From: JANMJD01 sp963847945
Lineage (GTDB): Bacteria; Actinomycetota; Acidimicrobiia; Acidimicrobiales; Ilumatobacteraceae
Direction of reading: 5' to 3'
Assembly: GCA_963847945.1 (NCBI GenBank)
Contig: CAWKBX010000003.1
Span: 62,001 to 126,000, forward strand
DNA length: 64,000 bases
The notes beneath the pieces are model-generated. The model was not told the DNA's origin, made no database searches, and saw only the letters and a program-made list of their open reading frames with translations. The position numbers were made by a program, and so were the translations under genes. Of this stretch, positions 54,107-62,857 are shown piece after piece (the first letter of the stretch is position 1; each line of letters starts with the position of its first letter).

Positions 54107-55268
54107 ATGACCGACGCCATGACACCGTTCGAGATTGCTGTATCCGATGCCGACCTCGCCGACCTGCGCGATCGGCTGGCCCGCACCCGGTGGCCCGATG
54201 CGCGAGACGGTCGACGACTGGACGCAGGGCATCCGCTCGGTCCTATGTGCAAGAGGTCTGCGAGTACTGGCGCACGTCGTACGACTGGCGGGCCCGAGAG
54301 GCCGCGCTCAATCGCCTTCCCGCAGTTCCGCACGACGCTCAGCGGCGGCGGCGACGAACCGCTCGGGTTCCACTTTCATCCACGCCCGCTCGCCCGAGCC
54401 GAACGCGCTTCCCCTGGTGTTGACCCACGGGTGGCCCGGTTCGACGGTCGAGTTCATGAAGGTCGATCGGCCCACTCACCGACCCGGCGGCCCACGGCGG
54501 CGACCCGGCCGACGCGTTCCATGTCGTCGTGCCGTCGCTGCCCGGCTACGGCTTCAGCGACAAGCCGACCCGCACCGGGTGGGGGACGGCGCGGATCGCC
54601 ACCGCATGGGACGAGCTGATGGTCCGCCTCGGCTACGACCGCTTCGGAGCGCAGGGCGGCGATTGGGGTTCGGCGGTGACCACCCGCATCGGCGAGCAGA
54701 ACCTCGGCCACTGCGTCGGCATTCACGTCAACATGGCCGTCGCGTTCCCTGGTCCCGATGACATGGCCGACCTCACACCGGCCGAGATGGTCGTCACTCG
54801 GCAAGGCCGGGCACTACCAGGACACAGGACTCCGGCTACTCCAAGCAGCAGTCGACCCGCCCCCAAACCCTCGGCTACGGCCTGGTCGACTCACCCGCCG
54901 GGCAGCTGGCGTGGATCCTCGAGAAGTTCTGGGCGTGGACCGACAACAACGGCCACCCGGAAGATGCGCTCGACCGCGACGAGATGCTCGACAACGTGAT
55001 GTTCTATTGGCTCAACGGGGCCGGGGCGTCGTCGGCCCGCCTGTACTGGGAGAGTTTCGACTCGTTCAGCGGGGTGACCGTCGACATTCCCGCGGGAATC
55101 TCGCAGTTCCCCAAGGAGATCTTCACCTGTTCGCGCCGTTGGGCCGAGCGGGTCTATACCGACATCCGCCATTGGGGCGAACTCGATCACGGCGGTCACT
55201 TCGCCGCCTTCGAGGAGCCCGACGTCTTCGTCGACGAGGTGCGCTCCTTCTTCCGTCACGTGCGATAG
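54107..55268 (+). CDS. Epoxide hydrolase (EHN-type alpha/beta hydrolase), with frame breaks
   Basis: ATG 54107 begins MTDAMTPFEIAVSDADLADL then RDRLARTRWPDA, the N-terminal EHN domain. After frame changes near 54200, 54250, 54320, 54385, 54470, 54800 and 54840 the hydrolase core appears. It includes LVLTHGWPGSTVEFMK (oxyanion HGWPGS), PSLPGYGFSDKP, FGAQGGDWGSAVTTRI with nucleophile Asp, and a C-terminus with catalytic His in DHGGHFAAFEEPDVF. A single clean frame covers only 54984-55268. Hydrolyses epoxides to diols in relatives. Density of breaks is the highest in the window. Confidence 0.78.
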
Positions 55269-55277
55269 TTCAGCCCC

Positions 55278-56444
55278 ATGGCCGCCCGCTCCATCGATGG
55301 ACTCCTCACGTTGGTCGATCAGCACCGCTCGACGTTGGAAGCCACAGCGGGACCGGCCGAGACGTTGGGGACCGCCCCCGCCGAGTTGGTTGAGGTGCTG
55401 CGCGAGATTCGGGTACCGATGGTCAAAGCTCCCGTCGAGGTTGGTGGCGATCGACTGTCGATGCCCGATCAACTGCGGTTCTTCGCCGCGCTGACGTACC
55501 TGAATCCAACGGCCGGGTGGGTGGGGTTCAATCACGCCGGAGCGGCGGGCCGAGCGGCGTCGAGCCTGGCGGATGCCGGGGTCGACGAGGTCTTCGGGGC
55601 CGGTCAGGTGCCGTTCTTCGCCGCGATCGCCACGCCGAGCGGTACCTATCGTGATGTCGACGGCGGGGTGATCATCGACGGTACGTGGCGATTCGCCAGC
55701 GGCGTCGGTCACGCAACCTGGCTGATGTTGACCGCGGCTCCCGGCCCCGAGGCGACGGTCGCACGCCTAGTCATCGTGCCACGCGCCCAGCTGACCGTGT
55801 CGGGCGAGTGGAGCGTCATGGCGCTGAAAGGCACCGGAAGCCTCAACGTCCGAGCCGACGACGTGTTCGTTCCGCACCACCGGGTGATCGACCCCCGACT
55901 CCCGCCGATCCGTGGCGGAACCGTCTACAGCGCGCCATATCCGGTGTATGTCGCCGGCGAAAATGTCGGGTTCACACTCGGTGTCGCTCAACGATTCATG
56001 GACGAACTCGCCCTCCTTGCTCCGAGCCGATCGCTGCCCGATCGCGAGACGTTCCGATCCGACTTCGGCGAAGGCCAACTGCAGATCGATGCCGTGCGGG
56101 CGTTGGCCACCGAGGCGTTGGGGTCGGCGTGGTCGATGTACGAGACCAGGGAACGGCTGTCGCGTCTCGACGAGCAGAAGGTGGCCTCGGTCGCCGCGTT
56201 CGGCACACAGCAGGTCGCCGACGTCGTCGGCCGCCTGTTTCGCTACCTCGGCGCGTCGGGCCTGCTCAGCGGTACCGTGATCGAGCGTTGCTACCGCGAC
56301 ACGCTGGGCTCGGCGCAACATCTGGTCGCCTCGACCGCGGCGTACGACCGACTCGGATCAATGCTGTTGAACCACAAGGCGCCCAGGACAACTTCGCGCA
56401 ACCCCAGTCCGCTGAACCCCAGTCCGCTGAACCCAGTCCGCTGA
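55278..56444 (+). CDS. Acyl-CoA dehydrogenase-like flavoprotein monooxygenase
   Basis: 388 residues from ATG 55278 as written, ending inside a minisatellite. Closest in pattern to the HsaA/DszC/HpaB-like branch: ALTYLNPTAGWVGFNHAGAA, DGTWRFASGVGHATWLMLTA, WSVMALKGTGSLNVRADDVF, FRYLGASGLLSGTVIERCYR. This branch often uses reduced flavin from a partner reductase and hydroxylates aromatics. If the one 14-bp repeat unit were 15 bp, the frame would continue to a TGA at 56504-56506 that overlaps the next ATG, which is probably the true end. Confidence 0.85.
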   Translation: MAARSIDGLLTLVDQHRSTLEATAGPAETLGTAPAELVEVLREIRVPMVKAPVEVGGDRLSMPDQLRFFAALTYLNPTAGWVGFNHAGAAGRAASSLADAGVDEVFGAGQVPFFAAIATPSGTYRDVDGGVIIDGTWRFASGVGHATWLMLTAAPGPEATVARLVIVPRAQLTVSGEWSVMALKGTGSLNVRADDVFVPHHRVIDPRLPPIRGGTVYSAPYPVYVAGENVGFTLGVAQRFMDELALLAPSRSLPDRETFRSDFGEGQLQIDAVRALATEALGSAWSMYETRERLSRLDEQKVASVAAFGTQQVADVVGRLFRYLGASGLLSGTVIERCYRDTLGSAQHLVASTAAYDRLGSMLLNHKAPRTTSRNPSPLNPSPLNPVR

Positions 56445-56488
56445 ACCCCAGTCCGCTGAACCCCAGTCCGCTGAACCCCAGTTCGCTG
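56400..56488 (+). repeat. 15-bp minisatellite, six units, one with a 1-bp deletion
   Basis: Units AACCCCAGTCCGCTG at 56400, 56415, 56444 and 56459, a 14-base unit at 56430 lacking one C, and a variant AACCCCAGTTCGCTG at 56474. They encode NPSPL pentapeptides. The short unit moves the frame and causes the TGA at 56442. Confidence 0.95.
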
Positions 56489-56505
56489 AACCCCGAGAAG
56501 GTGTG

Positions 56506-57471
56506 ATGGAAACCGCGATTGAACCTGACCTGGTGATCTGTGACCCGCATCACCACCTCTGGGATACGAGTTCCCACGGCTCGACGCCGTACCTCGTCGA
56601 CGACATGCTCACCGACCATGCGACGGGTCATCGCATCGTGTCGACAGTGTTCGTCGAGTGCAGTTGGGCGCACCTTGCCGACGGCCTCGCCTATCTGCGA
56701 CCGGTGGGCGAGACCCGGGCGGTCGCCGCCCTCGCTCCAGGTTCGCCGATCGGGGCGATCATCCCGACCGCCGACCTCACGCTGCCGACCGACCTGTTGG
56801 AAGCGACCCTGGCGGCTCATGCGCAGGCCGCCAACGGGCTGTTTCGCGGGATTCGTGACCGGGTAGCCGCCGACCCGACGGTGCCGCTCGTCTCGATGCC
56901 GCAATCGCTGCGGGCGAAGCTGCCGTCGGCGGAGTTTCGGCGCGGTCTCGAGACTCTTGCTCGCCACGATCTGTCGTTCGACGTATGGGCCCTGCATCCG
57001 CAGCTTGCTGATGTGACGGCCGCGGCGCGGGCGGTTCCCGATCTGCGGATCGTGCTCGACCACCTCGGCGCGCCGCTCGGCACCGGCCACTACGGCGACG
57101 ATCGAGCTGCGGTGCTGAGGGACTGGCGGGCCTCGATAGTCGAGTTGGCGACGTGCCCGAACGTGCACGTCAAACTCGGCGGCATCGGGATGGTGATCTT
57201 CGGATTGGCCCTGCCCAGGCCCGAATCGGGGGCGGGCCCCACGTCCGACGAGGTGGTCGCTCGGTGGGGAGATGCGATCCGCTTCGTGATCGACACGTTC
57301 GGGCCATCACGCTGCATGTTCGAGTCGAACTTCCCCGTCGACCGGGCCGGCATCGACTACGTCGTGTTGTGGAACGCCTTCAAGAAGCTGTCGATCAGCT
57401 ACTCGGCAGTCGAGCGCGCCGCGCTCTTCCACGACACCGCGGTCACGTTGTACCGAGTAGCTGACCGGTGA
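56506..57471 (+). CDS. Amidohydrolase-2 family metal hydrolase
   Basis: 321 residues from ATG 56506 with GAGAAGG just upstream. LVICDPHHHLWDTSSHGSTP holds the metal-binding HHH/HxH at the start of the barrel. LRIVLDHLGAPLGTGHYGDD has the His after strand 5. FGPSRCMFESNFPVDRAGID contains the late conserved Asp/Pro block of the PF04909 family. Such enzymes include lactonases and decarboxylases acting on ring-cleavage products. It sits directly after the flavoprotein gene and probably shares its transcript. Confidence 0.9.
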   Translation: METAIEPDLVICDPHHHLWDTSSHGSTPYLVDDMLTDHATGHRIVSTVFVECSWAHLADGLAYLRPVGETRAVAALAPGSPIGAIIPTADLTLPTDLLEATLAAHAQAANGLFRGIRDRVAADPTVPLVSMPQSLRAKLPSAEFRRGLETLARHDLSFDVWALHPQLADVTAAARAVPDLRIVLDHLGAPLGTGHYGDDRAAVLRDWRASIVELATCPNVHVKLGGIGMVIFGLALPRPESGAGPTSDEVVARWGDAIRFVIDTFGPSRCMFESNFPVDRAGIDYVVLWNAFKKLSISYSAVERAALFHDTAVTLYRVADR

Positions 57472-57474
57472 CCT

Positions 57475-57497
57475 GACCGGGTCCGCAGTGCCCGGTC
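57475..57497. terminator. Bidirectional hairpin between convergent genes
   Basis: GACCGGG (57475-57481), nine-base loop, CCCGGTC (57491-57497), placed in the 37-base gap between the amidohydrolase stop and the thiolase stop. No T-tract, as is usual in GC-rich actinomycetes. Confidence 0.55.
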
Positions 57498-57508
57498 CCG
57501 AACTCTTG

Positions 57509-58657
57509 CTACAGCCGCTCGATGATGGTGACGTTGGCTTGACCGCCGCCCTCGCACATGGTCTGCAGGCCGAACCGGCCGCCGGTGCGCTCGAGTTCGC
57601 ACAGCAGGGTGGTCATCAAGCGGCCGCCGGTCGCGCCAAGCGGGTGGCCGAGGGCGATCGCCCCGCCGTTGACATTGACCTTGGCGTGATCGAACCCGGT
57701 CTCCTTGAGCCACGCCATCACGACGGAAGCGAAGGCCTCGTTGATCTCGACCAGGTCGATGTCGTCGGGGGTCATCCCGGTCTTGGCCAGGGCTCGCTTC
57801 GTCGCCGGAATCGGGGCGGAGAGCATCATGATCGGGTCGTCGGCGAGCACGCTGATGTGGTGGATGCGAGCGCGCGGGGTGAGCCCATGGTCCTTGAGCG
57901 CCTGCTCATTGGCGACGAGCAGAGCGGCGGAACCGTCGGAGATCTGCGAGGCGCACGCCGCCGTCAATCGACCATCTTCGGTCAGGGTCTTCAGTGAGCG
58001 GATCTTGTCCCAGTTGGGCTCGCGGGGTCCTTCGTCGCGGTCGAGGCCGTTCAACGGCGCGATCTGACCGTCGAAGCGGCCTTCGGCCTGGGCGCGCAAC
58101 GCCCGGGTGTGTGACTCGACGGCGAACTCCTCCATCGCGTCGCGTGAGAGGTCCCAGCGAGACGCCATCATCTCGGCCCCGACGAACTGGCTGACCTCTT
58201 GCGTGCCGTAGCGGGCGACCCAACCGGGGGATGTCGAGTACGGGTCTTCGAAGCCGAGGGGCTGACCGGCGAGCATCGCCGACATCATCGGTACGGCCGA
58301 CATGTTCTGCACGCCACCGGCAACGACCAGGTCCATCGTTCCCGACATCACCGCTTGGGCGGCGAAATGGACGGCCTGTTGGGCCGAGCCGCACTGGCGA
58401 TCGATGGTGGTTCCGGGCACGTGTTGGGGCAATCCGGCGGCCAACCAGGCGCTGCGGGCGATACAACCCGACTGCGGCCCGACGGAATCAACATTACCGA
58501 ACACGACATCGTCGACTGCCCCGGGGTCGATGCCGGTGCGATCCATCAACGCCTTGATCGAATGGCCTCCGAGATCGGCGGGATGGACCTGCGACAGCGA
58601 GCCGCCGCGGCGACCGACGGGGGTACGAACAGCATCAACGATGTAGGCCTGAGACAT
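57509..58657 (-). CDS. Acetyl-CoA acetyltransferase / 3-ketoacyl-CoA thiolase
   Basis: 382 residues from ATG 58657. Complete thiolase: nucleophilic Cys in TTIDRQCGSAQQAVHFAA, NEAFASVVMAWLKE, catalytic His in NVNGGAIALGHPLGATGGR, and acid/base Cys in LQTMCEGGGQANVTIIERL. RQCGSAQQA is typical of FadA5/FadA6-like enzymes of actinobacterial lipid and steroid degradation. Unlike the two other thiolase-superfamily proteins in the window, this one has both catalytic cysteines. Confidence 0.95.
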   Translation of the reverse strand: MSQAYIVDAVRTPVGRRGGSLSQVHPADLGGHSIKALMDRTGIDPGAVDDVVFGNVDSVGPQSGCIARSAWLAAGLPQHVPGTTIDRQCGSAQQAVHFAAQAVMSGTMDLVVAGGVQNMSAVPMMSAMLAGQPLGFEDPYSTSPGWVARYGTQEVSQFVGAEMMASRWDLSRDAMEEFAVESHTRALRAQAEGRFDGQIAPLNGLDRDEGPREPNWDKIRSLKTLTEDGRLTAACASQISDGSAALLVANEQALKDHGLTPRARIHHISVLADDPIMMLSAPIPATKRALAKTGMTPDDIDLVEINEAFASVVMAWLKETGFDHAKVNVNGGAIALGHPLGATGGRLMTTLLCELERTGGRFGLQTMCEGGGQANVTIIERL

Positions 58658-58706
58658 GTTCCGAACTTAGCCCGACCGGGTCATTCGGGTCCTGGTCGGT
58701 AGGTCG

Positions 58707-59390
58707 GTGGTCGGTGGTCGATTCAGATCGGTGCTGCCGGGCCGGGCGCTCGCGCCCGATGGGGTGAAGTGCACAAATCCGCAGCGCACGCTGCTTGATC
58801 TCGGTGCGGTGGCTCCAGAGCGAGTCTCAGCGGCGCTCACCGCCACTGCGGTGTCGCGGCTCGTCATCCCGAGTGCAGCCCGGGCAGCGCTTGATCGGGC
58901 ATCGGTACGAGGGCGGCCTGGGCTCGGCGCGTTGCGGTCTGCGCTCGACGATTGGCCGCTCGGCGACCAGGCACCCGACAGCGAGCTTGAGGTCATCGTG
59001 GCTCGACTGCTGCGGGATCATCGTCTCGCGGGATTCGACTTCCATCGTCGCATCGCCGGCTTCGAGGTCGATTTCGCCCACCTCCGAAAGCGGGTGGTGA
59101 TCGAAGTCGATGGTTGGGAGTTCCACTCGACGCGAACGGCGTTCGAGGAGGATCGTCGGCGCGACGCGGTGTTGGCCGCCGAGGGTTGGCTCGTGGTGCG
59201 CATCACCTGGTGGCAGGCGGTCGAACAGCCAGTCGAAGTGGCTGAGGTTGCGCTTGACGCTGAATCGGAGATTCCGTCAGCCAGCGGTCCCAACGACCCG
59301 GACTGTGACCAGCGCGGGCTGGTCAGCAGGCAGATGCAAGAGCCGCGGGAGCTGCATCGCTCGTCGACGAGTGATTTTTCACGACGGTGA
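58707..59390 (+). CDS. DUF559 endonuclease-like protein, N-terminally shortened
   Basis: 227 residues. The first part GVKCTNPQRTLLDLGAVAPE matches the middle of AbiEi-like/DUF559 proteins, where a winged-helix antitoxin-like domain normally precedes. That domain is missing here. The C-terminal part has the Vsr-like nuclease fold: DSELEVIVARLLRDH, GFDFHRRIAGFEVDFAHLRK, VIEVDGWEFHSTRTAFEEDR and WLVVRITW. The C-terminal 50 residues beyond the domain are Ser/Arg-rich and overlap the opposite-strand gene at 59323, so the real end may be earlier. Confidence 0.65.
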   Translation: MVGGRFRSVLPGRALAPDGVKCTNPQRTLLDLGAVAPERVSAALTATAVSRLVIPSAARAALDRASVRGRPGLGALRSALDDWPLGDQAPDSELEVIVARLLRDHRLAGFDFHRRIAGFEVDFAHLRKRVVIEVDGWEFHSTRTAFEEDRRRDAVLAAEGWLVVRITWWQAVEQPVEVAEVALDAESEIPSASGPNDPDCDQRGLVSRQMQEPRELHRSSTSDFSRR

Positions 59391-59574
59391 CGGTCGCGGG
59401 AGCCTCGGTACGCACCAACGGCGCGAATTCGGGCTCGCGGTGGTCGACAGGGATGACGACGACGGGCATGATGCCCATCTGGTCGAACGAGATGAGGTAC
59501 TCGCAGCCGTCGTTGCTCTCGACGACATGGACGTGGGCGGCGATGTAGCGCCGCAGCAGACGGGTAGCGAACAT
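59323..59574 (-). CDS. Small hypothetical protein
   Basis: 83 residues: ATRLLRRYIAAHVHVVESND, GCEYLISFDQMGIMPVVVIP and VDHREPEFAPLVRTEAPATV have normal protein composition, unlike the other frames here, and suggest a small alpha/beta protein. The tail is Ser/Ala-rich. No family recognised. Starts ATG 59574; overlaps the tail of the DUF559 gene on the other strand by 68 bases. Confidence 0.45.
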   Translation of the reverse strand: MFATRLLRRYIAAHVHVVESNDGCEYLISFDQMGIMPVVVIPVDHREPEFAPLVRTEAPATVTVVKNHSSTSDAAPAALASAC

Positions 59575-59733
59575 GACCGAACTGTCGCAAACCGAAGTGA
59601 CAGCCTGCCCACGGTGGCATGAACCTCAGCTGAACTCTGGATCATCTGCTTCGAAGCACGACGCGGCTGTCCCGCACCCGTCGGCGCAGTCCGAGTGTGG
59701 ATCGCTGCTGGGCGGCTGGCCGGCCGGAAGCGA

Positions 59734-60939
59734 TCAGATGCTGACGATGACCGAGGAGCCGTGGCCGAACAGGCCCTGGTTTGCGGTGATACCGACCTTG
59801 GCGTTTTCGACTTGGCGGCCGGTGGCTTGGCCGCGGAGTTGCCAGGTGAGCTCGCAGACCTGGGCGATGGCCTGGGCGGGGATTGCCTCGCCAAAGCAAG
59901 CCAAACCGCCCGAGGGGTTGACCGGAACCCGGCCACCGAGCGTCGTCGCTCCGCTGCGCAACAATCCTTCGGCCTCGCCTTCGGCACATAGGCCGATGTG
60001 CTCGTACCAGTCGAGTTCGAGGGCCGTCGACAGGTCGTAGACCTCGGCCATCGAGACATCGTCGGGTCCGAGGCCGGACTGCTCGTAGGCTCCCCAGGCG
60101 ATCGAATCCTTGTACTTGCGACTGGGCGCGGGCACGACGGCGGTGGAGTCCGAGGCAATGTCGGGGAGCTCCAACATCGATTGCGGGTAAGTCGGCGTGA
60201 CCGTCGAAACCCCGCGGACGCGGACCGCGCCGTCCAACGTCCCGAGATGCTGTGAAGCGAAGGCTCGGCTGCAGACGATCATTGCGGCGCCGCCATCGGA
60301 AGTGGCGCAGATGTCCAATAGGCGCAGCGGGTCGCTGACGACGGGCGAGTTGACCACGTCGGCGATGGTCGACTCTTTGCGGAACCGGGCGTTCGGGTTG
60401 TTCAAGCCATGGAGCGAATTCTTCACCTTGACCTGGGCGAAGTCCTCGGCCGTCGCCCCGTAGAGGTCCATCCGGCGACGGGCGAAGAGGGCGAAGTAGA
60501 CCGGGTTGGTCGCCCCGAGCAGACGGAAGCGGAGCCAATCCGGGTCGGTGACCCGGTCGCCACCACCGACGGGGGCGAAGAAGCCCTTCGGGGTCGTGTC
60601 GGCACCGACGACCATCGCCACATCGCAGAATCCGGCGAGGATCTGCGCACGGGCCGACTGCAACGCCTGGGCTCCGCTGGCGCACGCCGCATACGACGAC
60701 GAGATCGGTACGCCGGTCCATCCGAGTTTCTGGGCGAACGTCGCCCCGGCGATGAACCCGGGGTAGCCGTTGCGGATCGTGTCGGCTCCAGCGACGAACT
60801 GAATGTCCTTCCACGCCAGGCCGGCATCGGCGAGGGCGGCGCGCGCCGCGACCATGCCGTACTCGGTGAAGTCGCGACCCCACTTCCCCCACGGATGCAT
60901 GCCGACACCAAGAATGAACAGGTCCTGATCGCGGCTCAT
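59734..60939 (-). CDS. SCP-x-type thiolase / lipid-transfer-like (Ltp) protein
   Basis: 401 residues from ATG 60939 (MSRDQDLFILGVGMHPWGKW). Thiolase superfamily with ISSSYAACASGAQALQSARA as nucleophile region, ATSDGGAAMIVCSRAFASQH, YDLSTALELDWYEHIGL and NPSGGLACFGEAIPAQAIAQ. The G-G-L-x-x-x-G-x-P-x-x-A pattern replaces the GHPxGxTG of classical thiolases, as in SCP-x and Ltp2-type enzymes that cleave steroid side chains by thiolysis or retro-aldol. It overlaps by four bases the DUF35 gene, the usual partner of this class. Confidence 0.88.
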   Translation of the reverse strand: MSRDQDLFILGVGMHPWGKWGRDFTEYGMVAARAALADAGLAWKDIQFVAGADTIRNGYPGFIAGATFAQKLGWTGVPISSSYAACASGAQALQSARAQILAGFCDVAMVVGADTTPKGFFAPVGGGDRVTDPDWLRFRLLGATNPVYFALFARRRMDLYGATAEDFAQVKVKNSLHGLNNPNARFRKESTIADVVNSPVVSDPLRLLDICATSDGGAAMIVCSRAFASQHLGTLDGAVRVRGVSTVTPTYPQSMLELPDIASDSTAVVPAPSRKYKDSIAWGAYEQSGLGPDDVSMAEVYDLSTALELDWYEHIGLCAEGEAEGLLRSGATTLGGRVPVNPSGGLACFGEAIPAQAIAQVCELTWQLRGQATGRQVENAKVGITANQGLFGHGSSVIVSI

Positions 60940-61385
60940 GACGACGCCTCGCTTCCCGGAGTCGACGGGGTTGCGGGGGCCCAGACGTAGATCGTCGGGC
61001 CGTCGTTGAGGTTGCCGATCTCCAACTGCATCGGCATGCCGACCTTCAATTCGGCAGCGGTGACACCCTCGGCGACCTGCCCGAGCACGATGATGCCCTC
61101 GGTTTCCAACTCCACCGCGGCCAGGGCGTACGGCTCGAACGGTTCGGCGGCGACGTACGGCGGCGGCGGGGCGTAGCGGTTCTCGGCGTAGCTCCACAGT
61201 GTGCCCCGGCGGCTGAGAGCCACCTGTTCAAGCACAGCGGACTCGCAGACCGGGTTGGGGCAGTCGGTTGCGCGGGGCGGAAACACGTACGTCCCGCAAG
61301 ATGGGCAACGAGCGCCAATCAGGTGCGGTTCGGGGTGGGCGGCGAACCAACCCTCGACGACCGGAGCGTGGGTGGTGTCTGACAC
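60936..61385 (-). CDS. DUF35 zinc-ribbon/OB-fold protein
   Basis: 149 residues from GTG 61385 (VSDTTHAPVVEGWFAAHPEP). Four-Cys zinc ribbon: ARCPSCGTYVFPPRATDCPN and PVCES. The OB-fold follows (LSRRGTLWSYAENRYAPPPP, ALAAVELETEGIIVLGQVAE). DUF35 proteins stabilise or channel acyl-CoA substrates to Ltp/thiolase partners, as in ChsH2-Ltp2. The stop overlaps the thiolase ATG. The frame is open upstream through the whole membrane-protein gene, so a fused product is possible. Confidence 0.87.
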   Translation of the reverse strand: MSDTTHAPVVEGWFAAHPEPHLIGARCPSCGTYVFPPRATDCPNPVCESAVLEQVALSRRGTLWSYAENRYAPPPPYVAAEPFEPYALAAVELETEGIIVLGQVAEGVTAAELKVGMPMQLEIGNLNDGPTIYVWAPATPSTPGSEASS

Positions 61386-62265
61386 GAGATCTGAACCTAC
61401 AAGGCCGCTCGGCGGTGTGGCAGGTCGAGGGGTTGAGCGGGCCAGGAAGGCGTTGGGCCGCGGCGTGATTCGAGCGGCGAGGCGAGGCAGTACCAGCGCT
61501 CCGGTCGCACCGATGCCGATGGCGGCGAAGGTCGTGAACCACAGCCAGGTCGCCGGGTTCCCGCCGTCGAACACCCGTCGGTGGATGAGCGACACGACGG
61601 TCACCGACACCCCAAGAGCGACCATAGCGGTCAGAAACAACCGGATCGAGCTGAGCGAACGACGGGTGGCGGCGGCCCACGAACACCAGGCCAACGTGAG
61701 GAATGGTCCGCCGTAGAACTGGGCCACGCCGTCGGAAACCGGCCACGGCCAGCCGGGGGCGACGGCCGATCGGGCGACCAGTAGCCCGAGCCCGATTACG
61801 ACGAAGAGCACGGCCAGGGTTCGCAGTCCACTCCGCAACCATGGCGGGGTCTCTGTGCCGTCCAACTCCGGCGTCGGGCGTCGCCAGTAGACGAGGGCGA
61901 GCGCCAGCGAGACCGGCCCGAACAAGATGTAGGCGATCACCCACACCATCGCCGGCGTCAGATCGAGGTCGAACGCATTCCAGTTGAGCACGGTCAACAC
62001 CAGCATCGCGGTGGTGAAGATCGCTGTGGCGAGGAGGGTCTCGGCAACCTGCACCCAGCGGCGGCAGAACAGCGATCCGAGTAGGGAAAACAGCTCCGAA
62101 CAGGTACAGCCCGCCGACGAACCGGGCATGCAGCGGGGGAAGGTCGGCCCAGGTGAACTTCTCGTCGAGAAACTTGGGCTGAAACAGCCCGACGTACGAG
62201 ACGAAGGCCGCGTTGATGCCGACGAAGCCGACCCAGAGACGGTGGAGGAGCGGAATCTCATTCAT
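61386..62265 (-). CDS. Multi-helix membrane protein, in frame with DUF35 gene
   Basis: ATG 62265 begins MNEIPLLHRLWVGFVGINAA and FVSYVGLFQPKFLDEKFTWA. A one-base slip near 62090 follows, then LLGSLFCRRWVQVAETLLAT, MVWVIAYILFGPVSLALALV, TLAVLFVVIGLGLLVARSAV, FYGGPFLTLAWCSWAAATRR, LTAMVALGVSVTVVSLIHRR and TTFAAIGIGATGALVLPRLA. About seven to eight helices. No stop codon separates it from the DUF35 domain; the junction is a Pro/Thr/Ser-rich tail (NAFLARSTPRPATPPSG). Function unknown. Confidence 0.65.
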
Positions 62266-62362
62266 GTCGCCAGCGTGCGCCGTTGCCGCGCCCCGGTCAT
62301 CCGTGCGCGCACGGAACATCTGGGCTTGCGTACCTCACAACTTCGGGGTTGGGAACGTTGGC

Positions 62363-62857
62363 ATGCTGATGGGAATGCAACCGTTCGACGAGATTGTGAC
62401 CGAACATGGTCCGATGGTGCTGCGGGTCTGTCGCGCCCTGCTCGGGCCGACTGATGCCGACGACGCCTGGTCCGACACGTTCATCGCCGCTATGCGGGCC
62501 TACCCCGACCTGCGCCCGGACAGCAACGTTCGGGGATGGCTGGCGACGATCGCCCACCGCAAGGCGATCGACATTTTGCGTGCCGGTCAGCGTTCGGCGA
62601 TGCCGCTGCACCCGTTGCCCGAGGCCGCTGCTCAGCCCGTGGCCGAAGCGGAATTGGACGGCGACTTGCAGGCCGCGCTCGATCGTCTACCGGCCAAGCA
62701 GCAAGGTGCGGTGATCTATCGCTACCTCGCGGATCTGGCCTACGCCGATGTTGCTGAGCTGCTCGAATGCAGCGAAGCAGCCGCCCGTCGAAGCGCATCC
62801 GACGGCATCGCCGAGTTGCGTTCCCAGATGAAGCCCACGTTCCGAGAGGAGTTCTGA
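62363..62857 (+). CDS. ECF-type RNA polymerase sigma factor
   Basis: About 164 residues; ATG 62363 is favoured by GGGA eight bases upstream, but ATG 62369 or 62375 are possible. Sigma region 2: TEHGPMVLRVCRALLGPTDA, DDAWSDTFIAAMRAYPDLRP, SNVRGWLATIAHRKAIDILR. Region 4: DLQAALDRLPAKQQGAVIYR, YLADLAYADVAELLECSEAA, ARRSASDGIAEL. No anti-sigma gene is adjacent. The stop overlaps the methyltransferase start (TGATG), tying the sigma factor to alkylation repair. Confidence 0.9.
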   Translation: MLMGMQPFDEIVTEHGPMVLRVCRALLGPTDADDAWSDTFIAAMRAYPDLRPDSNVRGWLATIAHRKAIDILRAGQRSAMPLHPLPEAAAQPVAEAELDGDLQAALDRLPAKQQGAVIYRYLADLAYADVAELLECSEAAARRSASDGIAELRSQMKPTFREEF

